Shown here piece after piece: positions 46,222 to 54,684 of a DNA stretch of 64,000 bases. The stretch is from Staphylococcus sp. NAM3COL9 (GTDB lineage: Bacteria > Bacillota > Bacilli > Staphylococcales > Staphylococcaceae). The stretch covers positions 1 through 64,000 of the forward strand of contig NZ_LGPC01000006.1 in assembly GCF_001431205.1 (NCBI RefSeq). The letters are read 5' to 3'. The translations under genes were made by a program, and so were the position numbers. The stretch's first letter is position 1; every line of letters starts with the position of its first letter. The notes beneath the pieces were generated by a model. The model saw only the letters and a program-made list of their open reading frames with translations. It did not search any database and was not told the DNA's origin.

Positions 46222-47471
46222 TGAATTTACAAAATGTTTTAGATAATTTTCAAACGTTTAATAATTTTGCTCGAAATGAAAAAAATGGTGGTATTAATCG
46301 TATTGCCTTTACACATCCAGAGAGACTAGCCGCATTAAAATTTTCTATGTTGTGTCAAAAAGCTGGATTAGATGTATATTTTGATTTTTTCGGGAATGTC
46401 ATCGCACGTAGAGAGGGTAAGAACCCTTCTTTAAAGCCAGTAGTTTTAGGATCCCACATTGATACTGTAAGAGACGGCGGCCAATACGATGGATTGCTAG
46501 GTGTATTGGCCGCACTAGAGGTTATTGAACATTTAAACAAGCATAATATAGAAACAGATCACCCAATTATTGTGATTGCTTTTGCTTGTGAAGAATCAAC
46601 AAGATTTAACGAAGCAACTTTAGGAAGTAAATATCTGACAGGTGAAATGACCAAATCTGACATGAAATATATTAAAGACAACGAAGGCAATGTGCTTTAT
46701 GATGTCGTTGAACCTTTGTCCCAAGATATGCATGGTAAGGCAGCACTATTTGAACGCAATGAAATCAAGGCATTTTTAGAACTGCATATTGAACAAGGAC
46801 CTATTCTTGAAAAAAATAGCAAAGATATTGGCATTGTTACAGATATTGCTGCACCTCACCGTTTCAAGTTAAAGATTCAAGGTGTGATAAGTCACTCTGG
46901 TTCCACGCCTATGCCGATGAGAGTAGACGCACTAACTACGGCGTCAGAAATCATTTTAAGTGTTGAATCAATAGGACAAACCTATCATGATCAAGGCATT
47001 GTCACTACAGTTGGTTATGCGAATGTCTATCCAAACACGATGAATGCTATCCCAGGAGAAGTGACATTATTAATTGATATTCGCGGAAAAAATCTAGAAG
47101 TACGAGAACAAGTAGTATCAGAAATCCAACAACATATTCAAACTATTGTTAACAAACGTAAAGCAAGCTATCATTTAGATGATTTAGGACAAGATCAACC
47201 GCGTAGTTTCAACAAAAAGATGGCTCAAATCACTGAACAAAGCTGTCTTCAATCTGACTTTAGTTTCCGTTATATGTATAGTGGTGCAGGTCACGATGCT
47301 ATGAACTTCGCATCAATTTGTCCGACAAGTATGATATTCATCCCTTGTAAAAAAGGTATTAGCCATTCTCCAGAAGAATCCGTCACAGAACAACAAATCG
47401 CTAAAGGAATTCAAATATATATTGATACAACAATCGAGTTAGCTAATCTAGAAGTAATACTAGATAATTAA
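46221..47471 (+). CDS. M20 Zn-dependent amidohydrolase (hydantoinase/carbamoylase family)
   Basis: 416 residues, same fold as AllC. Metal-binding residues are in GSHIDTVRDGGQYDG (H79, D90), ACEESTRFN (E124, E125) and LELHIEQGP; the lid motif is SGAGHDAMNF and the end FIPCKKGISHSPEE differs from AllC's SINGISHN. The change suggests another substrate: ureidoglycolate, an N-carbamoyl amino acid or a second ureide. Start is GTG in the overlap with the esterase stop, with AAAGGAG upstream. Confidence 0.8.
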   Translation: MNLQNVLDNFQTFNNFARNEKNGGINRIAFTHPERLAALKFSMLCQKAGLDVYFDFFGNVIARREGKNPSLKPVVLGSHIDTVRDGGQYDGLLGVLAALEVIEHLNKHNIETDHPIIVIAFACEESTRFNEATLGSKYLTGEMTKSDMKYIKDNEGNVLYDVVEPLSQDMHGKAALFERNEIKAFLELHIEQGPILEKNSKDIGIVTDIAAPHRFKLKIQGVISHSGSTPMPMRVDALTTASEIILSVESIGQTYHDQGIVTTVGYANVYPNTMNAIPGEVTLLIDIRGKNLEVREQVVSEIQQHIQTIVNKRKASYHLDDLGQDQPRSFNKKMAQITEQSCLQSDFSFRYMYSGAGHDAMNFASICPTSMIFIPCKKGISHSPEESVTEQQIAKGIQIYIDTTIELANLEVILDN

Positions 47472-47677
47472 AAACGCTCTCTTAAATTAAATGGTTCGTC
47501 AATTTCCGAATAAGTATGTAAAACGTAATTAAAAATGCAAAATAAAACCCAATTTTCTCTATCAAAGATTAAAGGTTATTTTTTGAAAATTATATCTTTG
47601 AATGAGATACTTATTATAAAAGTGAAAGTATGATTATTGAATCTTTTTTAAATACAAAATTATAAAGGTTGATATCA

Positions 47678-48271
47678 ATGACGGAAATTTGTTTTATCAG
47701 ACACGGCGAAACAGATTGGAATATAGCAGGAAAATTACAAGGCAGAACAGACGTGCCTTTAAACCATACAGGCGTTAAACAAGCCGAAGTTTGCAGCCAA
47801 ATTCTAAACAATTCAGAATGGGATATTATCATCACAAGCCCATTAGCTAGAGCAAAAAAGACAGCTGATATTATTCAGCAACAACTAACTATACCTTTGA
47901 TAGAAATGGACGCATTTATTGAAATTTCATTCGGTGATGCTGAAGGATTATCATTAAAAGAGCGTATAGCGTTATATCCCAATCGACTTTATCCAAACAA
48001 AGAACAAGCACACGTCGTAACCAATCGTTTTCTTAATGGGATAAATTCAATTATCGAACAATACAAAGATCAAAAAATCTTAATTGTCTCTCATGGCGCA
48101 TTTATTAAAGCAGTATTTTCTTACTATTCTAACGGAGAAATAAGTACTGATTCACCAAGACTGTCTAATGGCAGTCTAAGTACCCTTAAATTAACAAATG
48201 AACAAGCCACAATTTTAAATTATAATGAAGCGGCACACTTGCCATCGCATTCTTCACTAGGGAAAATGTAA
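47678..48271 (+). CDS. histidine phosphatase family protein
   Basis: 197-residue phosphoglycerate mutase-like phosphatase. The catalytic motif IRHGETDWN holds the nucleophilic histidine (H9); the second histidine is in VSHGAFIKA. Start is the ATG at 47678, seven bases after AAAGG; a TTG three codons earlier is in that region. Members act on phosphosugars or other metabolites, and the substrate is not evident. It is a single gene followed by a terminator. Confidence 0.87.
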   Translation: MTEICFIRHGETDWNIAGKLQGRTDVPLNHTGVKQAEVCSQILNNSEWDIIITSPLARAKKTADIIQQQLTIPLIEMDAFIEISFGDAEGLSLKERIALYPNRLYPNKEQAHVVTNRFLNGINSIIEQYKDQKILIVSHGAFIKAVFSYYSNGEISTDSPRLSNGSLSTLKLTNEQATILNYNEAAHLPSHSSLGKM

Positions 48272-48344
48272 CCTCCCTTTGTAATTATTATGAGTGGTGT
48301 CGTTGTATAGTAATTACAATAGTTAAATAAATTTTATATCTTTT

Positions 48345-48379
48345 ACGGTTAATCATAATTTTTTGTTATGATTAACCGT
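48345..48379 (+). terminator. terminator in the gap before the IsaB-like gene
   Basis: ACGGTTAATCATAA pairs with TTATGATTAACCGT, followed by TTTTTTG. It closes the phosphatase gene. The rest of 48272-48640 has no gene; at 48546-48584 CTTATTTGGGATTT pairs with AAATCCCATAAG and may form a leader hairpin of the next gene. Confidence 0.85.
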
Positions 48380-48640
48380 TTTTTGTTATAAAGTGCCATG
48401 ACAATATTTTAGAGCAGTAAGTAGATTGAATGAATGAATGTAGCATTTTAAAAATAATCCGAAGAAAATTTGTGAAATGTGAACTCTATCTAAAAAGAAA
48501 ACGTATATTTATTGAGTGAACTTAAAAGGGGGCTAGTTGTGTAAGCTTATTTGGGATTTAATTTGGTAGATAAAATCCCATAAGAATTAAGGTTAGACAA
48601 CAAGAATTACTTTAAAAATTTAAAATAGGGGTGAAGCTTT

Positions 48641-49414
48641 ATGAATAAAAAAATATTAGTATTATCATCAACAGTCGCAGCTACAGGACTTTTAGTAGGA
48701 GCAGGAAATGCCGTAATTGGAAATAACACTGCACATGCGGACACAATGAATCCTCAAGAAAATAATATGAACAACAATATGCAACAACAAGCCATGCCAA
48801 TGGATCAAGGCATGAATGACATGCAAGGTAATATGAACAATAACGATATGACAATGGATCAAGGCATGAATGACATGCATGGTAATATGAACAACAACGA
48901 TATGCCAATGGATCAAGGCATGAATGACATGCAAGGTAATATGAACAATAACGATATGACAATGGATCAGAGCATGAACGACATGCATGGTAATATGATG
49001 AAGGGCAATATGGAAGAAGCTATGATGCCATATTATAATTATACTGGCTACACAACATACGATGGTCATTTTACTCAAGATTATGATTTTGTAAGAGCGT
49101 TAAAATACGATAATGTAATGATTGATGGATACAAAGTTAACACTGCAACAAACGATAAAGATGTAGCTACAAGTAAAAAAGTGAATGACACAATGATTGA
49201 TATGAATAAAGATGGCCAAGTCGTAAATATCACTTTTGATACTAAAGCAGACACAGTAAACAAAACAATGTTCAAAGAAGCACATATGTCTAACCATATG
49301 TCTGATGAAGGACAAACAGAAAACGGTTCATATATGACTTATGAAACAAATAATGGTATGTATACAGCACACTTCGACGAACAAGGTTATTTAATGAAAG
49401 TAATGATAAATTAA
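48641..49414 (+). CDS. secreted IsaB-like protein with Met/Asn/Asp-rich repeats
   Basis: 257 residues. Signal peptide 1-33 (hydrophobic 5-26, cleavage after AHA). Residues 46-117 are four tandem 18-residue units of the form NMNNNDMTMDQGMNDMHG. The C-terminal part (about 128-257) begins MPYYNYTGYTTYDG and continues with LKYDNVMIDGYKVN, resembling the S. aureus immunodominant antigen IsaB, a secreted nucleic-acid-binding protein. About a quarter of the repeat residues are methionine. It may bind DNA, metal or oxidants at the surface; none is proved. Perfect terminator follows. Confidence 0.75.
   Translation: MNKKILVLSSTVAATGLLVGAGNAVIGNNTAHADTMNPQENNMNNNMQQQAMPMDQGMNDMQGNMNNNDMTMDQGMNDMHGNMNNNDMPMDQGMNDMQGNMNNNDMTMDQSMNDMHGNMMKGNMEEAMMPYYNYTGYTTYDGHFTQDYDFVRALKYDNVMIDGYKVNTATNDKDVATSKKVNDTMIDMNKDGQVVNITFDTKADTVNKTMFKEAHMSNHMSDEGQTENGSYMTYETNNGMYTAHFDEQGYLMKVMIN
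48776..48991 (+). repeat. 54-bp coding tandem repeat, four units
   Basis: Four units of 54 bp in phase with the reading frame. Units 2 and 4 (T, H variant) and 1 and 3 (P, Q variant) alternate, so the original duplication was probably of a 108-bp pair. Copy number can be expected to vary between strains. Confidence 0.9.
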
Positions 49415-49460
49415 TAAACAGTAAAAAAGGACCTGCTTATAGGTCCTTTTTTACTGTTTA
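49415..49460. terminator. bidirectional terminator
   Basis: Perfect palindromic stem TAAACAGTAAAAAAGGACCT and complement around a six-base loop, T-rich in both directions. Confidence 0.92.
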
Positions 49461-49465
49461 TTAAT

Positions 49466-50941
49466 TTAAATAACATCCATTTGTAGTAATTCTTCTATAT
49501 ATGATTGATCATCATGGTCATACCTGTTGCCTTTAAAGTTTTGTGGTTCATTAATACCCGTGAGGAGGATAACTTCATTATTGCTGTCTGTAGCATATAG
49601 CAACTCTCGTATACCTTCTTTTCTCGAACACCCATTTAAAACCACGCTTTTTTTATAACTGTCAGGTAAATGTTGATTCATAAATTTAATAATGAGTTTA
49701 GGATCTACATATCCCACTTGCTCTGCAGCCAACATTAACTTATGCACTCCAGCAGGAAGCTCATCGACAGTCAAAGCAATTTTATCAAACCCTCTTAAGC
49801 CTATACCAGTAATCATAGTATTTAATTTTTTACCTATACCGTCTGTATAGTCTAAAGCATTGCTTACTGATTCTCTAACTGCTAAAGCTGTATGCGCAAA
49901 ATCTAAAATAATCGTATATGCACCTATATCAATAATTTGAAAACGATGTAAAGGTGAATCAATCACATGAGATGCTTGAATAATGGCTTCGACATCGAAA
50001 TCCATTTTATGCAATGCAAAAATACTCGTTGCTAAATTAATGTAGTTATGCCCGCCATGAAAAGTCGGATTAACACGATACTTTGCTCCATTGATGACAA
50101 TATCAATATGACTATTTTTCGCATGATATTGATAATATGTTTCTTCTTGATTTGAAAAATATAAATCATCTTTTGCTATAGATCTATATTCAGTCGTGTC
50201 CCAGTTCACTATATTCGCTTTACTTAAATCATCCAACTTTAACTTAGCATTTAAATAGTTTTCCATTGTGCCATGATATTCAAGATGTTCTGGGCTAAAG
50301 TTAGTAAATACTGCTAACTCATTTTGAATGAAGTCTATGCGTCTTTGTTCTAAAGCAATAGAGGTCGCTTCATAAACAATATAATCGTAATTTTCACGGT
50401 AAAAATAATCTATGATTTCTCCCATTTCAAAATACATCGGCGTCGTTTGTGTCGTATGGTTAAATTTCATTTTGTTATAATGACTATCGAACACGCCCAT
50501 CGTACCAATGATTGCTACTTTTTTACCTAACTGTGTTAATAAATTACCCATCATATGACAAGTTGTTGTTTTGCCGTTTGTACCCGTAACTGCAATGAAC
50601 TTTAATGCGTCAATAGCGCTTCCATAGTATAACTTCACTAATTGATTAGCCACATTAGGAAAATCATTGATATAAATAACAGACATATTAAATTCAAAAT
50701 CTTTAAATGTAGACGGAGACGCATCAGTAATCATAATCAATGGTTTCATTGCATTCGCGCGTTCCGCATAATGAACCGTATTGTCCGAACGCTTCAACAT
50801 AAATATTGTGTCTTGCTGAATATCTTGATACATTGACGTAATTTTTTCACAGGTCTTATCTGTACTCACTTTTACGTTTAAAGAACGCTTAACTATACTT
50901 TCTCCAATTGTAAATAGTATATCTTCAACGGTTATTTTCAT
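49466..50941 (-). CDS. Mur ligase family protein (MurE-like)
   Basis: 491 residues with the order of a Mur ligase. A short N-terminal domain is followed by the ATP loop TGTNGKTTT (119-127), a central domain containing FTNFSPEHLEYHGTMENYLNAKL, and a C-terminal domain with ILDFAHTA. It is nearest to MurE, but sequence and context differ from the housekeeping murE and no cell-wall genes adjoin. Start is the ATG at 50941. It might add an amino acid to a peptidoglycan precursor or make another peptide. Transcribed alone. Confidence 0.8.
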   Translation of the reverse strand: MKITVEDILFTIGESIVKRSLNVKVSTDKTCEKITSMYQDIQQDTIFMLKRSDNTVHYAERANAMKPLIMITDASPSTFKDFEFNMSVIYINDFPNVANQLVKLYYGSAIDALKFIAVTGTNGKTTTCHMMGNLLTQLGKKVAIIGTMGVFDSHYNKMKFNHTTQTTPMYFEMGEIIDYFYRENYDYIVYEATSIALEQRRIDFIQNELAVFTNFSPEHLEYHGTMENYLNAKLKLDDLSKANIVNWDTTEYRSIAKDDLYFSNQEETYYQYHAKNSHIDIVINGAKYRVNPTFHGGHNYINLATSIFALHKMDFDVEAIIQASHVIDSPLHRFQIIDIGAYTIILDFAHTALAVRESVSNALDYTDGIGKKLNTMITGIGLRGFDKIALTVDELPAGVHKLMLAAEQVGYVDPKLIIKFMNQHLPDSYKKSVVLNGCSRKEGIRELLYATDSNNEVILLTGINEPQNFKGNRYDHDDQSYIEELLQMDVI

Positions 50942-51029
50942 TATATTCACCCAACATTTATCGTTTATTTTATAATACTTAAATATGTATATTAAAAAAG
51001 TAACTATAAAGTATACGTATAAACCAAAG

Positions 51030-51059
51030 AAAAGGATCACATAAATATGTGATCCTTTT
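51030..51059 (-). terminator. terminator of the anti-sigma gene
   Basis: AAAAGGATCACATA and complement with a two-base loop, 28 bases past the stop; AAATATTTTTC follows in plus coordinates. Confidence 0.75.
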
Positions 51060-51086
51060 AAAATATTTTTCTAAATAAAAATCAAG

Positions 51087-51905
51087 TTAAATTTCATTAC
51101 TAGACATAATCATTTGTCCCTTAGGTTGCTTATTATTAGGTGATGGTTCTAATGTAATTGCTATTTTATCTTCTTTATCAACATCTACATTACTCAAATC
51201 AAAAACAACCATCCCTTTATCATTCACACTCGCAAACGTACCTGCAGGGTGTGCTTGCTCGCCTTTTAATATCCACACTTGATAAACTTCATTACCCTTT
51301 GTTGCTTCAATATCATTGGCTTCAACCATTAATTTTCTATCCTTATTATTGCTAGAGTCAGACAGATAGGCTTGCCCTTGCACTTGATCCCCAGTCATAG
51401 AATTTAAGTTTATTGCTTTCGCATCATTCGTATTAATCATTGGAGATGATTGATTTTGAGATGCCTTATATCCAAAGTATTGCACGCCGTTACCTATAAT
51501 AGATAAAAATAATAACGCTACTATCATGCCTATCGACACACGTTTAGTAATAGTACTTTTAGATTTTTTCTTCTTATATTTTGAAATATGCGCTATTTGC
51601 TGATTTTCTTGATCGTTATTTGCACTTGTTGTATCTATTTCATCTTCTTGCTGTTCTTTTTCTGCTTCTTCGTTTGAATTGTTTTCTTCATCTAGCACTG
51701 ACGCTAAAATTCTTTTCTTCATGCCTGTAGGCGGTTCAATTTCTTTGTTACTATATGGAAGTGAATCGTGAAGAATGTTTAGGTCGTTTAAAGTCTTATG
51801 GCTTTCAGATGACGAATCTAATTCTTTTTCAACTTGCTCTTTTTCACTTTCATTCATATTGTCATTGAAATAATCGTATAGCTTATCAACTTTATTATCT
51901 TTCAT
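51087..51905 (-). CDS. membrane anti-sigma factor, RskA-like
   Basis: 272 residues. The cytoplasmic N-terminal part (1-120) is very acidic with a short anti-sigma-type start (DKLYDYFNDNMNESEKEQVEKEL), then a basic stretch KKKKSKS, one membrane helix (about 123-145), and an external RskA domain (about 165-272) with VYQVWILKGEQAHPAGTF and ITLEPSP. I use the ATG at 51905; a GTG three codons earlier is possible. It overlaps the sigma gene by 11 bases. No zinc-binding HXXXCXXC is seen. It probably holds the sigma factor at the membrane until cleaved. Confidence 0.85.
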   Translation of the reverse strand: MKDNKVDKLYDYFNDNMNESEKEQVEKELDSSSESHKTLNDLNILHDSLPYSNKEIEPPTGMKKRILASVLDEENNSNEEAEKEQQEDEIDTTSANNDQENQQIAHISKYKKKKSKSTITKRVSIGMIVALLFLSIIGNGVQYFGYKASQNQSSPMINTNDAKAINLNSMTGDQVQGQAYLSDSSNNKDRKLMVEANDIEATKGNEVYQVWILKGEQAHPAGTFASVNDKGMVVFDLSNVDVDKEDKIAITLEPSPNNKQPKGQMIMSSNEI

Positions 51906-52464
51906 TTTCTCCACGCTCCCTTCTCATGTATTTTTTGGAATAATCATTTAAATGCTTAATTGATAGCCTCATTCTACTCTTAACCGTTCCTAATGGTGTT
52001 TGTAATTTATCAGCAATTTCTTGCTGACTCAAACCTTTATAATAAAACAAATAAATAATCTTTTGTTGATCTTTATTTAAAAGTGAAATCATTTTTTTTA
52101 TTTCTTCAGACACTTCCTTATCCAACAAATCATATTCTGGTAGATGATCGTTTTGTATTCCTTGGAATCCTTCATCAAACTCATTTTCAATATGTTTATT
52201 TTTCCTTATCATATCAATAGATTTATTACGGCATAATGTAATAAGCCAAGTCGACATTTTTCCTTTATTTGGTTTAAATATTGCTTTTTGATTCCAAATT
52301 TTCATAAAAACATCTTGCAAAACTTCTTCACTAGATTGAACATCTTTTGTGATTTTGTAAGCCAAATTAAATAACAATGACTCATATCGATCATATAGGA
52401 TTTCTAAACTCTTACTGTCCTTTTTATCGATTATTGATCTATAAAGATCATTTTCATCTATCAT
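51895..52464 (-). CDS. ECF-type RNA polymerase sigma factor
   Basis: 189-residue sigma-70-family factor with only regions 2 and 4. Region 2 has LAYKITKDVQSSEEVLQDVFMKIW (about 34-57) and STWLITLCRNKSIDMIRKNK; region 4 has LLNKDQQKIIYLFYYKGLSQQEIADKLQTPLGTVKSRM (about 128-165). Overlap with an RskA-like anti-sigma gene makes this a classic surface-stress pair. This does not look like the staphylococcal SigS. The gene is probably autoregulated; I could not identify an ECF promoter confidently. Confidence 0.9.
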   Translation of the reverse strand: MIDENDLYRSIIDKKDSKSLEILYDRYESLLFNLAYKITKDVQSSEEVLQDVFMKIWNQKAIFKPNKGKMSTWLITLCRNKSIDMIRKNKHIENEFDEGFQGIQNDHLPEYDLLDKEVSEEIKKMISLLNKDQQKIIYLFYYKGLSQQEIADKLQTPLGTVKSRMRLSIKHLNDYSKKYMRRERGENER

Positions 52465-52558
52465 GCCGTCCCCTCCTTAGTTTAAATTCAGTATTTAGCA
52501 ATACCTATCCTATATGTATATGTACATATGTATTCAATAGATATACGCAAGTTATACG

Positions 52559-52577
52559 TTGAAAGATTAACTTTCAA
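52559..52577. repeat. inverted repeat upstream of the sigma factor gene
   Basis: TTGAAAG-ATTAA-CTTTCAA (7-5-7) about 95 bases upstream of the sigma gene. Next to it on the minus strand CGTATA occurs twice. Either could be part of the controlling region. The remaining 52465-52790 sequence is AT-rich with no further gene. Confidence 0.4.
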
Positions 52578-52805
52578 GAATTTTTTATAATATCACTAAA
52601 TAATTATAACTATTTCCTTTTCCCCTTTTATTTTCAACCTATTAATCACATTACCACTAATGGCTCAAGCATTTCATTACAAAAGCGGTTATACAATTGT
52701 ATTTATCCAACTAATAAATGTAGTAATATTACAAGTCTTTGTACTAGATTGTCTATAAATAAGTGTTACACTGGATGGAAATCGTAACCTACTGGAGGGA
52801 TTTTG

Positions 52806-53054
52806 ATGAGTATCATTCTTACGCTAATTGTAGGTGCTATTATAGGCATCAGTTTATCACTTTGGTTAACGAGTAACTCAATCCCCACTATCATTGTCAG
52901 TCTGATTTCAGGCGTTTTAGGCGCATTTATAGGCACATCTTTATTACTATCAACAGGCATGTATTTCTTAATCACAGCATTTATAGGCGCAATCACGCTT
53001 ACATTAGTTGTCTTATTTATAATTGAAACAAGTAAAGAAATAGTTAGATACTAA
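52806..53054 (+). CDS. small membrane protein, unknown function
   Basis: 82 residues, nearly all hydrophobic: three predicted membrane segments (about 2-22, 26-46, 50-72) ending in ETSKEIVRY. Start is the ATG at 52806, preceded by TGGAGGGATTTTG. It stands alone between the sigma operon and allB. No family recognised. Confidence 0.7.
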   Translation: MSIILTLIVGAIIGISLSLWLTSNSIPTIIVSLISGVLGAFIGTSLLLSTGMYFLITAFIGAITLTLVVLFIIETSKEIVRY

Positions 53055-53167
53055 TTTTGTTTCAATCATAAATTAGTAGTTTAAATTCAAGGGGTTATTC
53101 CTCATTGAAATGGGCACTAAGAAATGTAAACTTTTGTAAGTAGTAATTTTATCAATGATTATATAAA

Positions 53168-53202
53168 AATAAGTCTAGGAGCAAAATTGCCCTAGACTTA
53201 TT
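53168..53202. terminator. bidirectional terminator between the small membrane protein and allB
   Basis: AATAAGTCTAGG pairs with CCTAGACTTATT, followed by TTATATTT. Confidence 0.8.
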
Positions 53203-53322
53203 TTATATTTAAACACCCTAAAATAATTTTAAGATGCTTTATATTGTTTATACTTTAAAATATTTAATGCTCAAAAATGTTTTATATAAAGCAGTAGTTA
53301 CCATATTTTAAATACTTCAACC

Positions 53323-54684
53323 TTAAATAAATTGTCCAACCCGTTTTTCAGAAATACCAGTTCTTTGGTTATAAATTTCTTGTCCTCTTAAAATGGTTTG
53401 TGTTACTTGTGCACCAATTTCACGCCCAATGTAAGGACTCATTTTATTACGGTATGCTAAATCTTCAGCTGCTAATGTGTATGGTGCATTCGGTTTAATA
53501 AGTACAAAGTCTGCATCTTTACCAACTGCGATGCAACCTTTTGAGTCTAAACCGAAACGTTTGGCAGGTGCTGTAGCTATAATATCAGCAAATTTTTGTA
53601 GTGACAAATGACGTTTTTGGACTCCTTCATCAAATAGTATATCAACATTATTTTGTAAACCTGCGATACCTCCCCAAGCTTCAAACGCATTATCTGTATC
53701 TTTTAAGTCTGGTGTACACGGTGAATGGTCTGAAGTAACAAAACTAATATCACCATTTAACACACGACGCCACATACCTTCTAAACGAGACTGTTCTCGG
53801 ATTGGAGGTGAACATTTTACAACTGGTCCTATATCATCTAGTTCTTCTTTATAGAAATATAAGTAATGTGTACAAGTTTCACACGTAATATCTACACCTT
53901 CTTGTTGCGCTTTAATAATTTCATCTACGCCTTCTTCACAAGCAACATGCACAATATGTACACGACAACCAGTTTCTTTAGCGAATAAAATAATTTTACG
54001 AATTGGCTCAACTTCAGTAAAAACTGGTCGACTATCAACATATGCACTTAAAGTTGTTTCACCATTTGCTTTAGCAATTTCACCTAAACGATCTGTAATC
54101 GTCGCATTCTCAGAGTGAATTGATAAAATTTTACCTGTCTTCGCGATTTGTTTCATACCTTCGTATAATGAATAATCATCAACATTTTCAAAATCGCCTT
54201 CGATTGAGCGATCTCCACATGTTGCTAAAAATGCTTTATAAGCCACAACGCCTGCTTCATCTAATTCTTGAATACCTCCGTTTAAGTTATATGGTACTAA
54301 ACCACCATAACTCGCAACATCAACTGAAAGTTCGTCTTTACCAGCATCAAATTTTGTTTGAATAGATGCTTTATCTGTTGTAGCAGGTACTTGATTTAAA
54401 GGCATTTCAATAAATGAAGTTACACCACCTTTAGCTGCTGCGCTTGTTCCAGTTACATAACCTTCCCAACCATCACGATAACCACCACCTGGTTCAGTAA
54501 TATGAACATGTGCATCTACCATACCTGGCGATACGATTTGATTTTTAGCGTCAATCACTGTTTCGGCTTCACCTAAATCTTGGCCAATCGCAGAAATTTT
54601 GCCATCTTTGACACCAATTTCTACATTTTGTTGACTATCTTCTAAAATGACTAATCCATTTTTTAAAATTAAATCATATTTCAT
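53323..54684 (-). CDS. allB: allantoinase
   Basis: Cyclic amidohydrolase, 453 residues, that opens allantoin to allantoate. Metal ligands: DAHVHI (H59, H61), a lysine in VVAYKAFLATCGD that would be carboxylated, histidines in SIHSENA and HIVHVA and aspartate in VTSDHSPCTPD. Its start overlaps the pucI stop by 11 bases (ribosome site GGAGTG). Together with pucI it forms an operon divergent from pucR. Confidence 0.95.
   Translation of the reverse strand: MKYDLILKNGLVILEDSQQNVEIGVKDGKISAIGQDLGEAETVIDAKNQIVSPGMVDAHVHITEPGGGYRDGWEGYVTGTSAAAKGGVTSFIEMPLNQVPATTDKASIQTKFDAGKDELSVDVASYGGLVPYNLNGGIQELDEAGVVAYKAFLATCGDRSIEGDFENVDDYSLYEGMKQIAKTGKILSIHSENATITDRLGEIAKANGETTLSAYVDSRPVFTEVEPIRKIILFAKETGCRVHIVHVACEEGVDEIIKAQQEGVDITCETCTHYLYFYKEELDDIGPVVKCSPPIREQSRLEGMWRRVLNGDISFVTSDHSPCTPDLKDTDNAFEAWGGIAGLQNNVDILFDEGVQKRHLSLQKFADIIATAPAKRFGLDSKGCIAVGKDADFVLIKPNAPYTLAAEDLAYRNKMSPYIGREIGAQVTQTILRGQEIYNQRTGISEKRVGQFI

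Noticed and set aside
48776-48991. Regularly spaced direct repeats resembling a small CRISPR array
   Set aside because: Units adjoin without unique spacers, are in phase with a coding frame and vary at the protein level; no cas genes in the window.
48681-49078. Two long minus-strand ORFs rich in Cys, Tyr and His with repeats across the IsaB-like gene
   Set aside because: They are the antisense image of the 54-bp coding repeat; the sense frame has signal peptide, ribosome site and terminator.
51895-52600. Clear ECF-type autoregulatory promoter before the sigma gene
   Set aside because: AAC and CGTA motifs are present but their spacing is about 10 bases rather than 16-17, so I did not call a promoter.
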